Shown: positions 1 through 10,007, counted from the first letter of the stretch. The stretch: DNA of 64,000 nt from Pararhizobium sp. IMCC3301 (GCF_030758315.1 NZ_CP132336.1:2323001-2387000); one strand, 5' to 3'. Notes: generated from the sequence alone by a model not told the origin. Translations and numbers: made by a program.

Positions 1-431
1 TGGTGCCGGTGCCTCTGCATCGCTGGCGGCTGCTGCGCCGGCGTTACAATCAGGCCGCCCTGTTGGCCCGCCACGTGGCGAGGCGGCATCAGCTTGAATT
101 TCAGCCTCTGGCGCTCAGCCGCATCCGTCCGACCGGTCGGCAGGTTGGTCTGACGCGGCGCGAACGCGCAGATAATGTTCGCGGCGCTTTTCGCGCTACG
201 CCGCAAGGTGCCATGGCGATGTCAGGCAGGCCGGTGCTTCTGATTGACGATGTTTTCACCACCGGTGCCACCATTGAGGCCGCCACCAGAGCTTGTTTGC
301 GCGCAGGTGCCGCAAAAGTGCTTGTGCTGACATTCGCCCTGGTCTCTGATCCGCTGGGATCGGCGGCTGAAGGGGTGATTTCCCAGACAGATTCGGCTGA
401 ACTGCCGATTGATCTGCCGATTGATCTGTAA
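1..431 (+). CDS. ComF-family phosphoribosyltransferase-like protein (3' part)
   Basis: This is the C-terminal part of a ComF-type protein; the reading frame is open through the left edge, so the start and any N-terminal zinc finger lie outside. About residues 77-90 of the visible part read VLLIDDVFTTGAT, the PRPP-binding loop of type I phosphoribosyltransferases. An upstream RRRYNQA segment is also typical of ComF. ComF proteins are linked to DNA uptake in competent bacteria, but in alphaproteobacteria the role is unproven. The last codons contain a perfect 12-bp tandem duplication (402-425), giving PID-L repeated twice before the stop. The family call is secure; the biochemical role is not. 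Confidence 0.85.
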   Translation, partial: VPVPLHRWRLLRRRYNQAALLARHVARRHQLEFQPLALSRIRPTGRQVGLTRRERADNVRGAFRATPQGAMAMSGRPVLLIDDVFTTGATIEAATRACLRAGAAKVLVLTFALVSDPLGSAAEGVISQTDSAELPIDLPIDL

Positions 432-507
432 GCCTGCGCTCAGCGATCTTGTGAAACATCTAAACGCGCGCCTATATAGGGGTGAAACGCAGCACAGAAG
501 GACTGCC

Positions 508-768
508 ATGAAAGACGTGACGATCTATACCCGTGCCATGTGCGGCTATTGTGCCGCCGCCAAATCTCTGCTTCAGCGCAAAGGCGTCGCCTTTCGCGAG
601 CATGATGCGACATTTGACCACGAATTGCGCCGTGAAATGATTCAGCGCGCCAACGGCCTGTCCACATTTCCGCAGATTTTCATCGGCGATATGCATGTCG
701 GCGGTTTTGATGAAATCAACGCGCTGGAGCGCGCCGGCAAACTCGATCCGTTGCTGCAAGCCGCATAA
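508..768 (+). CDS. grxC: Glutaredoxin 3 (GrxC type)
   Basis: An 86-residue glutaredoxin, the usual size for monomeric dithiol glutaredoxins. It carries the redox motif CGYC at residues 12-15, the cis-proline segment TFP near residue 53 and the glutathione-binding GGFDE segment near residue 65. It would reduce disulfides and protein-glutathione mixed disulfides in the cytoplasm using glutathione. The ATG at 508 gives the family's normal N-terminus, with GAAGGA a few bases upstream; the longer open frame does not belong to the protein. It lies between comF and a nitrilase-family gene, 11 bp before the latter, so the three may be co-transcribed. Confidence 0.93.
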   Translation: MKDVTIYTRAMCGYCAAAKSLLQRKGVAFREHDATFDHELRREMIQRANGLSTFPQIFIGDMHVGGFDEINALERAGKLDPLLQAA

Positions 769-779
769 GGTAGGATGAA

Positions 780-1655
780 ATGTCCCGACACGCATTCAAG
801 GCCGCCTGTATCCAGATGAATTCCGGCACCGCAGTGACGCCGAATGTCACTGCGGCAACAGATCTGATTCGCGCGGCTGCGGCAGCGGGCGCACACTATG
901 TCCAGACCCCGGAGATGACCACGATTGTCGAAAAGGATCGGGCCGCGCTTGAAGCCGCCATTGCGCCGCAGAATGAAAATCCGTCTGTAAGCGCATTTTC
1001 GCAACTGGCAAAAGATCTGAAAATCTGGCTGCATATCGGCTCCATGGCGATCGCGCTTCGCGCGCAAAGCGGTCCGACGATTGCCAATCGGGCATTCCTG
1101 TTCCGGCCGGACGGCCGGATTGCCGCTACTTACGACAAGATTCACATGTACGATGTGGATCTCGACAATGGCGAAAGCTGGCGCGAATCCAAAACCTATC
1201 GTCCCGGCACAGAGGCCAGGCTGGTGGATATGATGGTCGCGGGGACAGCGGTCAGGCTCGGCATCTCGATCTGTTACGATCTGCGGTTTCCCGCACTGTT
1301 TCGCACCTACGCCCAGGCCGGAGCAACAGTTCTGGGCACACCTGCCGTTTTCACCCGCCAGACCGGTGAGGCGCACTGGCATGTGCTTCAGCGCGCACGG
1401 GCCATCGAAAACGCTGCCTTCATGGTCTCAGCGGCCCAGGCGGGAAGCCATCAGGATGGCCGCGAAACATTTGGTCATTCGATGATTGTCGATCCCTGGG
1501 GTGCTATCCTGGCCGAAGCCGATGGCAGCAATGAAGCTGTGATTGTCGCCGAGATTGAGCCTGGACTGGCCGATGCTGCGCGCCGCAAGATACCGGCCCT
1601 GACGGCCGACCGGTCCGTTGAGCTGCAGATTATCAGCGAAAGCGCAGCGGCATGA
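780..1655 (+). CDS. Carbon-nitrogen hydrolase (Nit/omega-amidase type)
   Basis: A 291-residue nitrilase-superfamily protein. The Glu-Lys-Cys catalytic triad is visible: E45 in TPEM, K120 in YDKIHMYD and C165 in SICYDLRFP. The DLRFP context is typical of the Nit1/Nit2 branch, whose members hydrolyse deaminated glutathione or alpha-keto acid amides. A repair role for deaminated glutathione would fit the neighbouring glutaredoxin, but that is inference. The stop overlaps the start of the next gene by four bases (ATGA), which indicates translational coupling with the DUF1178 protein. Family membership is clear; the substrate is not. Confidence 0.9.
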   Translation: MSRHAFKAACIQMNSGTAVTPNVTAATDLIRAAAAAGAHYVQTPEMTTIVEKDRAALEAAIAPQNENPSVSAFSQLAKDLKIWLHIGSMAIALRAQSGPTIANRAFLFRPDGRIAATYDKIHMYDVDLDNGESWRESKTYRPGTEARLVDMMVAGTAVRLGISICYDLRFPALFRTYAQAGATVLGTPAVFTRQTGEAHWHVLQRARAIENAAFMVSAAQAGSHQDGRETFGHSMIVDPWGAILAEADGSNEAVIVAEIEPGLADAARRKIPALTADRSVELQIISESAAA

Positions 1656-2203
1656 TCCGCTTTTCGCTGCAGTGCAAGGATGCTCACCGCTTTGATGGCT
1701 GGTTCCGCTCGGGAGAGGATTTTCAGACCCAGCAGAAACGTGGCTTGCTGGCCTGTCCGCAATGCGGCACGACCACTGTTGAAAAAGCCCTGATGACACC
1801 GTCCGTGCCGAAAAAATCCAATCGGACCATGGAATCTGGCGGTGAAGGTCCGGCACAGGGCGAGAGAGACCTTGCATCAGATGCCCAATCCCAGCCGCGC
1901 CCCGCCGCAGCGAAAACGCCAATACCGGTTCCTATGGCCCGGAATCCGCAGGAGGCTATTTCTGCAATGCCGGCGGAATTGCAAGGCAAGGTTCTGCAGG
2001 CGATGAAGCAATGGCGTGACAATGTCATTGCAAATTCAGAACATGTCGGCACCCGCTTCGCCGAAGAAGCCCGCAAAATCCATTTCAACGAAGCCGATGA
2101 GCGGCCGATCTACGGCGAAGCCAGCGCTGACGAAGTTGAGGAATTGCTCGAAGAGGGAGTGGCCTGTGCGCCTCTTCCTGTTTTTCCCGAAGACCACAAT
2201 TAA
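1652..2203 (+). CDS. DUF1178 family protein
   Basis: A 183-residue protein starting within the stop of the upstream amidase gene. The N-terminus (MIRFSLQCKDAHRFDGWF) with C8 and a CPQCG knuckle at C35/C38 matches DUF1178, a small alphaproteobacterial family that looks like a metal-binding ribbon. The middle (about 50-95) is rich in Pro, Ala and Gln and probably disordered. The C-terminal half (about 100-170) is helical and acidic and ends in a Glu-rich segment. No catalytic residues are recognisable. Coupling to the nitrilase gene is the only functional clue. Function unknown. Confidence 0.82.
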   Translation: MIRFSLQCKDAHRFDGWFRSGEDFQTQQKRGLLACPQCGTTTVEKALMTPSVPKKSNRTMESGGEGPAQGERDLASDAQSQPRPAAAKTPIPVPMARNPQEAISAMPAELQGKVLQAMKQWRDNVIANSEHVGTRFAEEARKIHFNEADERPIYGEASADEVEELLEEGVACAPLPVFPEDHN

Positions 2204-2450
2204 AGCTGCCCCTCACAAGCAGACTTGTCTCGCCTCTCATGGGCCATGACTGCCTCAAAGGCATCTGATGGAACCCGGGTTTTTCTGTGCCTAAGGCTGA
2301 ACACCGGATTTTCTGTTGCCACGCAGGGCAATGCAAAAAAATGCAGCTCAGGTGCTGAATTGGACTTGTCGGAATCAAACCTTCGTCTCAAGCTACGTGG
2401 TCCCCTGTTTGGGGGATTTACTTTTCTACGGCAGGGAATATTCCGTCATT

Positions 2451-4571
2451 ATGAGCGCATTTTACAACAAAGTCTCACCGGCCTATCTGTTTCTTGGCGT
2501 GGTCCTGCTGGGCATCGCGTTGTCCATAGCCAGCATATTGGTAGCACTGTCTCAGCCCCAGCTTGATCTGCCCGTTGGCGCTGTCCCGGCCAGGGTCGGG
2601 GACATTGAGATTATTGCAAGCGATCTGGTCGAAGAACCGGATCAGTTGGGCAGCTATGCCGCGATTCAGGAATTTCGCGAACGGCAGACGCTGATTCGCG
2701 CTGAACTGGACCGGCAACAGCTCAGCATTCGTTATTTGCTGCCTGACGGGACCATAGAACAGAACAATTTTCAGGTGCGGCAACGCGACCTTGCCGACCT
2801 GCCATGGACCTTCTGGTTTCAGCTAGGAGTGGGGCTGGTATCGTTGTTCATCGGCGGTTGGGTGATCAGCCTGCGCCGCGATGATTGGGGCGCCCGGATG
2901 TTTGCGCTGACAGCGCTCTTTGTGCCGGTCTTTGCCAACGCTGCAGCGATTTACTCAACCCGCCAGATCGCGTTGGATGGTGCCCTGTTCCAGATCCTGT
3001 CCGGCATCAATGCCTTCGGTGCCATTTCATTCGGAATCGCCCTGGTCGGATTGTTTTCGCAGTATCCCAAGCCAATGTTCCGTCCAGTCTGGCTGCTGAT
3101 CCCTGCCGGACTTTATGGCATCGCCATCATATTGAATTTTTTCAGTACAGGGCCTGACAATATTGTTGGATATTCGGTCCTGTCGCAAATGCTGATCGCT
3201 CTCGTCCTTGGCATAATCCAGTGGTATCTCAGCCGGCGCGAGCCGTTGAACCGTGCCGGGTTGCGCTGGTTCATCCTGGTGTCACTGGTGGGCTGCTCGC
3301 TTTTCATCTTTCTGAGCTCCGCGCCCGCGACCCTTGGCATCACGGATACGGGATACGTACCGCAGGGCATCGCCTTTGCCTTCTTCAACATCATGCATGT
3401 CGGCCTGGCACTTGGTATCATGCGCTACAAAGTGTTCAATCTGGATCGCTGGTCCTATTACATCTGGCTTTGGTTAAGCGGGATGATCCTGATCCTGGTT
3501 CTGGATGTACTCCTGATCCGCTTTTTGCAGGGACAGCCTTGGCTGTCACTTGGGGCGGCGCTGTTGATTGCCGGGTTCCTGTATTTTCCCTTGCGCCAAT
3601 TGCTGCTGAAATTTCTTGTGCACCGACGGTCTGCATCGTTGAAGGGGCGCATGGCAGCCATTGTTGGCACGGCCCTGTCACCAACAAATCGCGAACATGC
3701 GCTCCGCTGGGATGCCCTGTTGTCAGATGTTTTCGCTCCATTGGCGCCGCCGGATATGGCTGGCCAGAAGGTAGACGCCCCGCGAATTGACGAAGACGGA
3801 TTGGCCCTGCTGATCCCCGGCATCGAGGGACTGGAACCGCGCCGCCTGCGCTATGCACAGCGCGGACGCCGTCTGTTTTCCCGTGATGATGTCGAGGTCG
3901 CGGCAAATATCCTGCAGATGCATGATCTGGCCTCCGACAGCCGCCGCGCCTATGAGCGTGGTGTCATTTTGGAGCGCGACCGGATCAGCCGCGATGTGCA
4001 TGACAATATCGGCGCGCAATTGCTGAGCGCCCTGCATTCGCGTGAAGTGTCGCGCAAGGATGATCTGTTGCGCGACAGTTTGAGTGACCTGCGCGCCATC
4101 ATCAATGACGGGTTTCAGGCCGAATTCGAATTGCTGCCGATGCTTGCCGATCTGCGCACGGAAGCAGCACAACGGCTGGAGGCCCACGGGGTCACGCTGA
4201 CATGGGCCGGACCGGCCTGCACGACGAACGATAACGGGCCGACTATTCCCTTTGAACTGGTCAACGGCCTGCGCTCAATACTGCGCGAGGCGGTGTCAAA
4301 CACATTGCGCCACTCCGGCGCAAAAACAGTGTGGATCAAAATCTCTCTGAACAATTCCGAAATCGCGCTTGATATCGAGGATGACGGCAAGGGGTTGCTT
4401 GATGAGACTCGGGCGGGAGATGGCCACGGCATCCCCAACATCATGGACCGTGCTGCCGTGCTGATGGGATTTAGCCAGATTGGCAACCGGCAAGAGGGAA
4501 AAACCGGCACCCGCATTCAGCTCACCCTGCCACTATATCCGGACGTCTTGCGCAGTCAGGTGGCACAATGA
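2451..4571 (+). CDS. Multi-membrane sensor histidine kinase (HisKA_3 type)
   Basis: A membrane sensor kinase of about 706 residues. From the ATG at 2451 (AGGGA twelve bases before it) the order is: one N-terminal membrane helix (about 12-34), a periplasmic segment of about 85 residues, roughly seven more membrane helices (about 118-385), a linker and a cytoplasmic kinase. The dimerisation box ERDRISRDVHDNIG puts the phospho-acceptor at about H517, and the ATPase domain has its N-box Asn near residue 617 and a DDGKGL motif. This is the NarL/LuxR-partner class, and the next gene is a LuxR-type regulator overlapping by four bases. The frame is open to 2316, but the extra residues look non-coding. 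The signal is unknown. Confidence 0.87.
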   Translation: MSAFYNKVSPAYLFLGVVLLGIALSIASILVALSQPQLDLPVGAVPARVGDIEIIASDLVEEPDQLGSYAAIQEFRERQTLIRAELDRQQLSIRYLLPDGTIEQNNFQVRQRDLADLPWTFWFQLGVGLVSLFIGGWVISLRRDDWGARMFALTALFVPVFANAAAIYSTRQIALDGALFQILSGINAFGAISFGIALVGLFSQYPKPMFRPVWLLIPAGLYGIAIILNFFSTGPDNIVGYSVLSQMLIALVLGIIQWYLSRREPLNRAGLRWFILVSLVGCSLFIFLSSAPATLGITDTGYVPQGIAFAFFNIMHVGLALGIMRYKVFNLDRWSYYIWLWLSGMILILVLDVLLIRFLQGQPWLSLGAALLIAGFLYFPLRQLLLKFLVHRRSASLKGRMAAIVGTALSPTNREHALRWDALLSDVFAPLAPPDMAGQKVDAPRIDEDGLALLIPGIEGLEPRRLRYAQRGRRLFSRDDVEVAANILQMHDLASDSRRAYERGVILERDRISRDVHDNIGAQLLSALHSREVSRKDDLLRDSLSDLRAIINDGFQAEFELLPMLADLRTEAAQRLEAHGVTLTWAGPACTTNDNGPTIPFELVNGLRSILREAVSNTLRHSGAKTVWIKISLNNSEIALDIEDDGKGLLDETRAGDGHGIPNIMDRAAVLMGFSQIGNRQEGKTGTRIQLTLPLYPDVLRSQVAQ

Positions 4572-5224
4572 TTCGTGACATCCTTATTCTTGAAGATGTG
4601 CGCCAGTCACGGGAATGGCTGGCCGAGATCATCGCCAGGATTTTTCCGGAATCGCACATTACCAAAGAAGCCACGCTGCGCGGTGCGGAACATGCCTGTG
4701 CGCGTCAGGCCTTTGATCTCGCATTGGTCGATTTGAGCCTGCCCGATGGCAAAGGCACGACCCTGCTACGGCGTCTGGCACAGGATCAGCCTGAATGTAT
4801 GACCGTTGTCACCACCGTGATGGCCGCCGACAGTGCGATCGTTTCAGCACTGGCCGCCGGAGCACAGGGCTATCTGCTGAAGAGTGAACCGGAGGATGTG
4901 CTGGAACACCAGTTGCGCCTTTTGCTGACCGGGGTCCCACCGCTCAGCCCCCAGATCGCGCGGCGCATCATGCGTCATTTTCAGCTGACCGGGCCGAATT
5001 ACGAGGTGACCGCCAAGCTGACCAAACGCGAGACCGAAGTGCTGCGCCTGATCGCGCGCGGACTGAGTGTCGCCGAAGTGGCCGAAACCTTCGGGCTGGC
5101 AGACAGTACCGTCATCACCCACATCAAATCGGTATATCGCAAGCTGGAAATCTCAAACCGCGCTGAAGCTGCACTGCATGCCAGCAGGCTGGGCCTGCTG
5201 GCCGATGACGCGCCCAAATGTTAA
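4568..5224 (+). CDS. LuxR/NarL-type response regulator
   Basis: A 218-residue response regulator with an N-terminal receiver domain (about 5-120; phospho-acceptor D55 in ALVDLSLPDG, conserved acidic pair ED at 9-10) and a C-terminal LuxR-type helix-turn-helix (about 150-212; TKRETEVLRLIARGLSVAEVA). It overlaps the upstream sensor kinase by ATGA, so the two almost certainly form a cognate pair. The gene converges on the sit-type metal transport operon with only 19 bp between stops; this does not make that operon its target. The regulon is unknown. Confidence 0.92.
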   Translation: MIRDILILEDVRQSREWLAEIIARIFPESHITKEATLRGAEHACARQAFDLALVDLSLPDGKGTTLLRRLAQDQPECMTVVTTVMAADSAIVSALAAGAQGYLLKSEPEDVLEHQLRLLLTGVPPLSPQIARRIMRHFQLTGPNYEVTAKLTKRETEVLRLIARGLSVAEVAETFGLADSTVITHIKSVYRKLEISNRAEAALHASRLGLLADDAPKC

Positions 5225-5243
5225 GCAACACTGCGTTCTTTTT

Positions 5244-6092
5244 TTAAAAGCTGGCAGGTTTGCGCAGCACGCCGCTTTTTGGACCAAGCAGAAACACAAC
5301 CACGAACAGCAGTGCCATCAGCACGACAATGGTCGGTGCCGGAGCACTGTCCAGATGAAAACTGGCAAAAATGCCGACGATCGAACTGAACACTGCGATC
5401 AGCACCGAATAGAGCAGCATCCGGTCAAACCGGTCGGTGAGAAGAAAAGCGATTGATCCCGGCGCAATCACCAGGGCAATCGACAGAATGATGCCAACGG
5501 CTGACAGCGCCCCGACAACGGTCAGCGACAGCAGCATCAGCAGGCCATAATGCAGCACCCTGACCGGCAGACCGATGGCACCGGCATGTTGCGGATCAAA
5601 TGAAAACAGCAGAAAATCCCGTCGCTTTGCAAGTATCACCACCATGGTGAAAATCGCGATTATGCTGGTCAGAACAATATCCTGAGGCGTCAGGCCCAGC
5701 ATGTTTCCGAACAGGATGTGATCCAGATGGACATTGGTTTCGACCTTCAGATACATCACCAGGCCAAGCCCGAACATGCCGGAAAACACCACGCCCAGGA
5801 CCGTATCCTGTTTGACCCGGCTGTTTTCCTGAATATAGCCGGCCGCCAGCGCACACAGCATTCCGGCGAGAAAGGCACCGACCACAACGGGGATGCCGAG
5901 CACAAAGGACACCACCACACCGGGCAGCACCGCATGGGACACGGCATCGCCCATCAGCGCCCATCCCTTCAGCACCAGAAAACACGACAACAGCGCTGCT
6001 GCTGCGGCGATCAGGACCGTAATCAGAAATGCCTGCTGCATGAACGGAAATGAAAATGGCACCCAGAAAAACTCAAGCATGGTGTTCAGCAT
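5244..6092 (-). CDS. sitD: Metal ABC transporter permease, SitD type
   Basis: A 282-residue inner-membrane permease of the ABC-3 (zinc/manganese/iron) family with about eight hydrophobic helices. The segment KGWALMGDAVSHAVLPG near residues 42-58 is the family hallmark shared with SitC. It is the last gene of a four-gene minus-strand operon (binding protein, ATPase, two permeases) and overlaps the preceding permease gene by 20 bp. Two distinct permeases are typical of SitABCD and MntABCD systems. It probably moves Mn(II), possibly Fe(II), into the cell. Confidence 0.9.
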   Translation of the reverse strand: MLNTMLEFFWVPFSFPFMQQAFLITVLIAAAAALLSCFLVLKGWALMGDAVSHAVLPGVVVSFVLGIPVVVGAFLAGMLCALAAGYIQENSRVKQDTVLGVVFSGMFGLGLVMYLKVETNVHLDHILFGNMLGLTPQDIVLTSIIAIFTMVVILAKRRDFLLFSFDPQHAGAIGLPVRVLHYGLLMLLSLTVVGALSAVGIILSIALVIAPGSIAFLLTDRFDRMLLYSVLIAVFSSIVGIFASFHLDSAPAPTIVVLMALLFVVVFLLGPKSGVLRKPASF

Positions 6093-6933
6093 TCAAAGTG
6101 GCGCGCCTGCGGGCAGCGAGCCTTCCATGTTTAGGGGCAAATACAAAGGCAGCGAGAAAAATCAGCGTCTGGAACACAACGATAATACCGCCGGTGGCGC
6201 CATCAATGTAATAGCTGCCATAAGCTCCGACCCAGCTTGTCACGGTGCCGATGACGACGGCAATGGCGATGAGGCGGGGAAAGCGGTCTGTCAGCAGATA
6301 GGCCGTAGCGCCGGGTGTTACCACCATCGCAATCACCAGAAAGGCCCCGACAGTCTGCAGCGCAGCAACCGTGGAGGCACTCAGCAGAGTAAAGAACAGC
6401 ACCTTCATGGCGCTCGGATTAATACCGATCGAGCGGGCATGACTTTCATCAAAGAATGTCACCATCAGATCCTTCCACTTCACCATCAGAATAGCCAGAG
6501 AGATGCCGCCGATCAGAACCAGCTGAATCGTGTCAAGGGTGCTGATGGCGAGCACATTGCCGAGAATAATGGTCTGTATGTTGACCGACGACGGCGACAG
6601 CGACACCATGAACAGGCCGAGCCCGAAAAAACTTGTGAAGATCATCCCGATAATGGCGTCTTCGCGCAATTTGGTGCGCTGATTCAGAAACAGCATCGCG
6701 CCCGCGGCCAGCCCGCCGGCAAAAAAGGCGCCTAGAGCAAAGGGCAATCCCAGCATATAGGCGCCGGCCACTCCGGGGACGATAGCGTGGGACAGCGCAT
6801 CACCGATCAGCGACCAGCCTTTCAGCATCAGGAAGGCCGACAGAAAGGCACATACGGCCCCGACAAGGGCACTGACAAACATCGCCTTCAGCATGAAGCC
6901 ATATTGGAACGGCTCCAACAGCAACTCGATCAT
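6073..6933 (-). CDS. sitC: Metal ABC transporter permease, SitC type
   Basis: A 286-residue ABC-3 family permease, paralogous to the downstream SitD-like protein. It contains the matching hallmark [17 protein letters not shown] near residues 43-59, followed by alternating hydrophobic helices to about residue 270. The start (ATG at 6933) overlaps the stop of the ATPase gene as ATGA. Together the two permeases would form the heteromeric membrane channel energised by the SitB-like ATPase. Substrate is inferred from the binding protein as Mn(II)/Fe(II). Confidence 0.9.
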   Translation of the reverse strand: MIELLLEPFQYGFMLKAMFVSALVGAVCAFLSAFLMLKGWSLIGDALSHAIVPGVAGAYMLGLPFALGAFFAGGLAAGAMLFLNQRTKLREDAIIGMIFTSFFGLGLFMVSLSPSSVNIQTIILGNVLAISTLDTIQLVLIGGISLAILMVKWKDLMVTFFDESHARSIGINPSAMKVLFFTLLSASTVAALQTVGAFLVIAMVVTPGATAYLLTDRFPRLIAIAVVIGTVTSWVGAYGSYYIDGATGGIIVVFQTLIFLAAFVFAPKHGRLAARRRATLNAEHHA

Positions 6934-7844
6934 CCGCGCTTGTCCTCGCTTGTCTCAGGCATGTGAGGCTCTTCATGCGCCGCACCGGTTTCGCCATACA
7001 GCACGAAGGGGCGTTCATCATCGGTGATCACCGTCACCTGCCGTGCATCATCGTCATCATGCAGATCAGCGCCACTGAGCACGTGGTGGCGCAGCACGCC
7101 GCCGAACGCATTCTGCAGATTGTCCTGGGTGAAGACCTGTTCGGTCGGTCCGGCCGCAAGAATGGTGCCTCGGATCAGCACAACGCGGTCGCAGAAATCC
7201 GGTACCGATCCCAGATTATGCGTCGCCACGAGCATCAGCCGACCCTCACTGCGCAATTCGCGCATCAGATCGATAATGGTGGTCTCGGTGGTGACATCGA
7301 CACCGGTAAAGGGTTCATCAAGCAGAATAATTCTGGCTTCCTGTGCCAGCGCCCGGGCGAGAAACACCCTTTTTTTCTGACCGCCGGACAATTCCCCGAT
7401 CTGGCGTTGGGAATAGGCTGACATGCCGACCCGGTTTAGCGCTTCATCAACCTTTTGCCGGTCTATCGGCCGTGGTATGCGCAGAAAATTCATGTGGCCG
7501 TAGCGCCCCATCATCACCACATCTTCCACCAGAACGGGAAAGTTCCAGTCGACTTCCTCATTCTGCGGAACATAGGCGACCACATTGCGTTTCAACGCGC
7601 GTTTGGCATCTTCCCCAAGAATGAGGACTCGTCCCCGGCTGATCGGAACGAACCCCATTATGGCCTTGAACAGGGTTGATTTTCCGCTGCCATTGACCCC
7701 GACCAGTGCCGTGATGCTGCCGCAGGGAATCTTGAAACTGGCATCATGCAATGCCGTGTGTCCGTTGCGGTAGGCAACGCTGACACCTTCCACGGACAGG
7801 CCTGCAGGCTCTGCCGCCTCAAGCTGGCCCACATCACTATTCAT
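6930..7844 (-). CDS. sitB: Metal ABC transporter ATP-binding protein, SitB type
   Basis: An ATPase of about 304 residues with Walker [10 protein letters not shown] (49-57), signature LSGGQKKR (152-159) and Walker B IILLDEP (172-178). I chose the ATG at 7844 because it overlaps the sitA stop by eight bases; an in-frame upstream start at 7862 would lie inside sitA. The C-terminal tail (about 250-304) is acidic and His/Asp-rich (LHDDDDARQ), an extension that could sense metal, though that is speculative. It powers uptake through the SitC/SitD-like pair. Confidence 0.9.
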   Translation of the reverse strand: MNSDVGQLEAAEPAGLSVEGVSVAYRNGHTALHDASFKIPCGSITALVGVNGSGKSTLFKAIMGFVPISRGRVLILGEDAKRALKRNVVAYVPQNEEVDWNFPVLVEDVVMMGRYGHMNFLRIPRPIDRQKVDEALNRVGMSAYSQRQIGELSGGQKKRVFLARALAQEARIILLDEPFTGVDVTTETTIIDLMRELRSEGRLMLVATHNLGSVPDFCDRVVLIRGTILAAGPTEQVFTQDNLQNAFGGVLRHHVLSGADLHDDDDARQVTVITDDERPFVLYGETGAAHEEPHMPETSEDKRG

Positions 7845-8727
7845 CAGAAAATCCCTTGGCAACCGTCTCCACCGTCACCCGAAGCATGTCCAGGAAGGTC
7901 GGGACCGGCCCGTCAGCCTCTGACAGGGAGTCAACATACAGAACGCCGCCATAACGGGCACCGGTTTCCGCGGCAACCTGCCGCGCCGGTTTGTCGGAAA
8001 CCGTGCTTTCGCTGAACACAACCGGGATATTTTCGGCCCGCACCTTGTCAATCACGGCACGAACCTGTTGCGGCGACCCCTGCGCATCCGCATTGATCGG
8101 CCATAAAAACAGCTCTTTGAAGCCCAGATCGCGAGCCAGATAGGAAAATGCTCCCTCACTGGTTACCAGCCAGCGCTTCTCCGGCGCGATGCCCGCCAAT
8201 TGCGCCCGCAATGGTGCCAGGGTTTCGTCAAGTGTCGCACTGTAACGGGCGGCGTTTGCATTATAGACCGCTGCATTTTCCGGATCATGAGTGGCCAGCG
8301 CAGCACGGATATTTTCGACATAGATCAAGGCTGAGACCGGCGACATCCAGGCATGGGGATTGGGCTTTCCCTCATACGGTCCGCTGCCGATCCCGATCGG
8401 CTCGACACCGTCACTGACGACAGCGCTGGGAACCCCGCGCAGATTCCTGAAAAACCGTTCGAACCACAATTCCAGACCGAAGCCGTTCCACAGCACAAGG
8501 TCAGCGTCCTGGGCCTTCAGAATATCACGCGGCGTTGGCTGATAATTGTGAATTTCGGCACCGGGTTTCGTTACCGACTGAACCAGCGCAGCATCGCCTG
8601 CGACCTGCTGGGCCATATCAGAAATGACCGTGAATGTGGTCACGACCTTGAATTTTTCAGCCGCAGAAGCGGCGACGCCGGACCCGATTATCACCCAGGC
8701 GGCAGCCACAAGAATCACAGTACGCAT
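7837..8727 (-). CDS. sitA: Periplasmic Mn/Fe-binding protein, SitA type
   Basis: A 296-residue cluster A-I metal-binding lipoprotein-like or periplasmic protein. The start at 8727 gives a clear signal peptide ([22 protein letters not shown]) and has GGGA seven bases upstream; an ATG ten codons earlier is less likely. The four metal ligands expected from PsaA/SitA structures are in place: H60 (EIHNYQP), H125 (NPHAWM), E191 (TSEGAFSY) and D266 (YVDSLS). The His-His-Glu-Asp set and the absence of a long His-rich loop favour Mn(II)/Fe(II) over Zn(II). First gene of the sit operon. Confidence 0.9.
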   Translation of the reverse strand: MRTVILVAAAWVIIGSGVAASAAEKFKVVTTFTVISDMAQQVAGDAALVQSVTKPGAEIHNYQPTPRDILKAQDADLVLWNGFGLELWFERFFRNLRGVPSAVVSDGVEPIGIGSGPYEGKPNPHAWMSPVSALIYVENIRAALATHDPENAAVYNANAARYSATLDETLAPLRAQLAGIAPEKRWLVTSEGAFSYLARDLGFKELFLWPINADAQGSPQQVRAVIDKVRAENIPVVFSESTVSDKPARQVAAETGARYGGVLYVDSLSEADGPVPTFLDMLRVTVETVAKGFSDE

Positions 8728-8768
8728 GGAAAATCCCGAAAAGCAGCAAAAATTCATACCAGTGATTA

Positions 8769-8791
8769 TTGCAGTTAAGAATGATTTGCAA
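8769..8791 (-). promoter_or_regulatory. Fur/Mur-like palindrome before the sit operon
   Basis: TTGCA and TGCAA arms separated by 13 A/T-rich bases lie 42-64 bp upstream of the sitA start codon. On the minus strand a possible promoter (TTGCAA, 17 bp, TAATCA) overlaps it, so a bound repressor would block transcription. Rhizobial sit operons are controlled by the manganese regulator Mur; placement fits, but the match is by eye and unproven. Confidence 0.45.
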
Positions 8792-9002
8792 GTAGCAACT
8801 TTTTCACAAGCTGTGCGGGCTTAATTGGCGTCAATGTCGAAATGTCCTTTTGCTTGGTCACAAAATCGCGCTATTCCTTGGGGAATGAGGAAGATGATTA
8901 AATCATAATTCCTTGAATCGCGGCCCGTCGAAGGGCTGAGCTGGCCAAGGGCAGTCATGACAGACAGCTGGCCGGATGGTGTCTGATGGAGTGTGAGCGT
9001 TT

Positions 9003-10007
9003 ATGGCGCGTGATTACGATCCTTATCGGCTTTCATCGCCGCAGGTGTTTCTCTGGCGGATGATCATTTTTCTGGTCATCGTCGGTTTTCTGGCATTAAT
9101 TCTGTACCAGCAGATATTTACAGCCTTTGTCAGCAATCCGGGGCTGAACGGCGTCATCGTGGTGGTTTTATTCGTCGGTGTGCTGTTATCGTTGCGGCAG
9201 GTGCTGCTGCTGTTTCGCGAAGTGCACTGGGTCAACGGCTTTCGCCGCTCTGACCCGAATATCGAATATGCCAGACCCCCGATTCTGCTGGCACCGATGG
9301 CTGCCATGCTGGGGGATCGACTCGGCGCCATGGCGATCAGTCAGCAGACCATGCGTTCGGTTCTGGAATCGATTGGCGTCCGGCTTGATGAATCGCGTGA
9401 AATTCTGCGCTATCTCACTGGCCTTCTGGTGTTTCTCGGCCTGCTCGGCACATTTTGGGGTTTGCTGCGCACTGTCGGCTCGGTTGGCGATACCATCCAG
9501 TCGCTGAATGTCGGGTCAGGCGATGCCGGTGTCATTTTTGAAGATCTGAAAACCGGGCTGGAAGCCCCTCTGTCCGGCATGGGCACTGCGTTTTCCTCCT
9601 CTCTGTTCGGTCTCGCCGGGTCCCTTGTTCTCGGCTTTCTGGATTTGCAGGCCGGACAGGCCCAGAACCGATTCTACACCGATCTGGAAGACTGGCTGTC
9701 AACCGTTGCGGATCTGGAAGAGCCTTCCATGGACGGCAACGGCACCAATGCTCTGATGACAGAAGATCTGCGTATTGCCATCGATAAGCTGACCCGGACA
9801 ATGGCTCACGATTCCGGCAGCGGCACCCAGTCAACCAGCGCTGCCATGGCCAGCCTCGCCGAAGGCATCCAGGGCCTTGTTCAGCATATGCGTTCAGAAC
9901 AGCAGGTCGTGCGCAGCTGGGTTGAATCCCAGTCTGAGCAACACGATCAGGTCAGGCATCTGCTGGAAGCGCTGGTGCAGATCAACCGTCAACGTGATGG
10001 CGATTAG
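9003..10007 (+). CDS. MotA/TolQ/ExbB-family proton-channel protein (non-flagellar)
   Basis: A 334-residue inner-membrane protein. Two N-terminal helices (about 17-38 and 48-70) are followed by a cytoplasmic stretch and two further helices. The segment FLGLLGTFWGLLRTVGSV (about 144-161) and the later PLSGMGTAFSSSLFGLAGSLVLGFLD are the MotA/TolQ/ExbB signature. The C-terminal 110 residues are polar with a coiled-coil look. No other flagellar gene is nearby. The next gene encodes an OmpA-domain partner with a MotB-like membrane Asp, so the pair probably forms an ion-driven stator acting on the envelope. The energy-coupled target is unknown. Confidence 0.83.
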   Translation: MARDYDPYRLSSPQVFLWRMIIFLVIVGFLALILYQQIFTAFVSNPGLNGVIVVVLFVGVLLSLRQVLLLFREVHWVNGFRRSDPNIEYARPPILLAPMAAMLGDRLGAMAISQQTMRSVLESIGVRLDESREILRYLTGLLVFLGLLGTFWGLLRTVGSVGDTIQSLNVGSGDAGVIFEDLKTGLEAPLSGMGTAFSSSLFGLAGSLVLGFLDLQAGQAQNRFYTDLEDWLSTVADLEEPSMDGNGTNALMTEDLRIAIDKLTRTMAHDSGSGTQSTSAAMASLAEGIQGLVQHMRSEQQVVRSWVESQSEQHDQVRHLLEALVQINRQRDGD

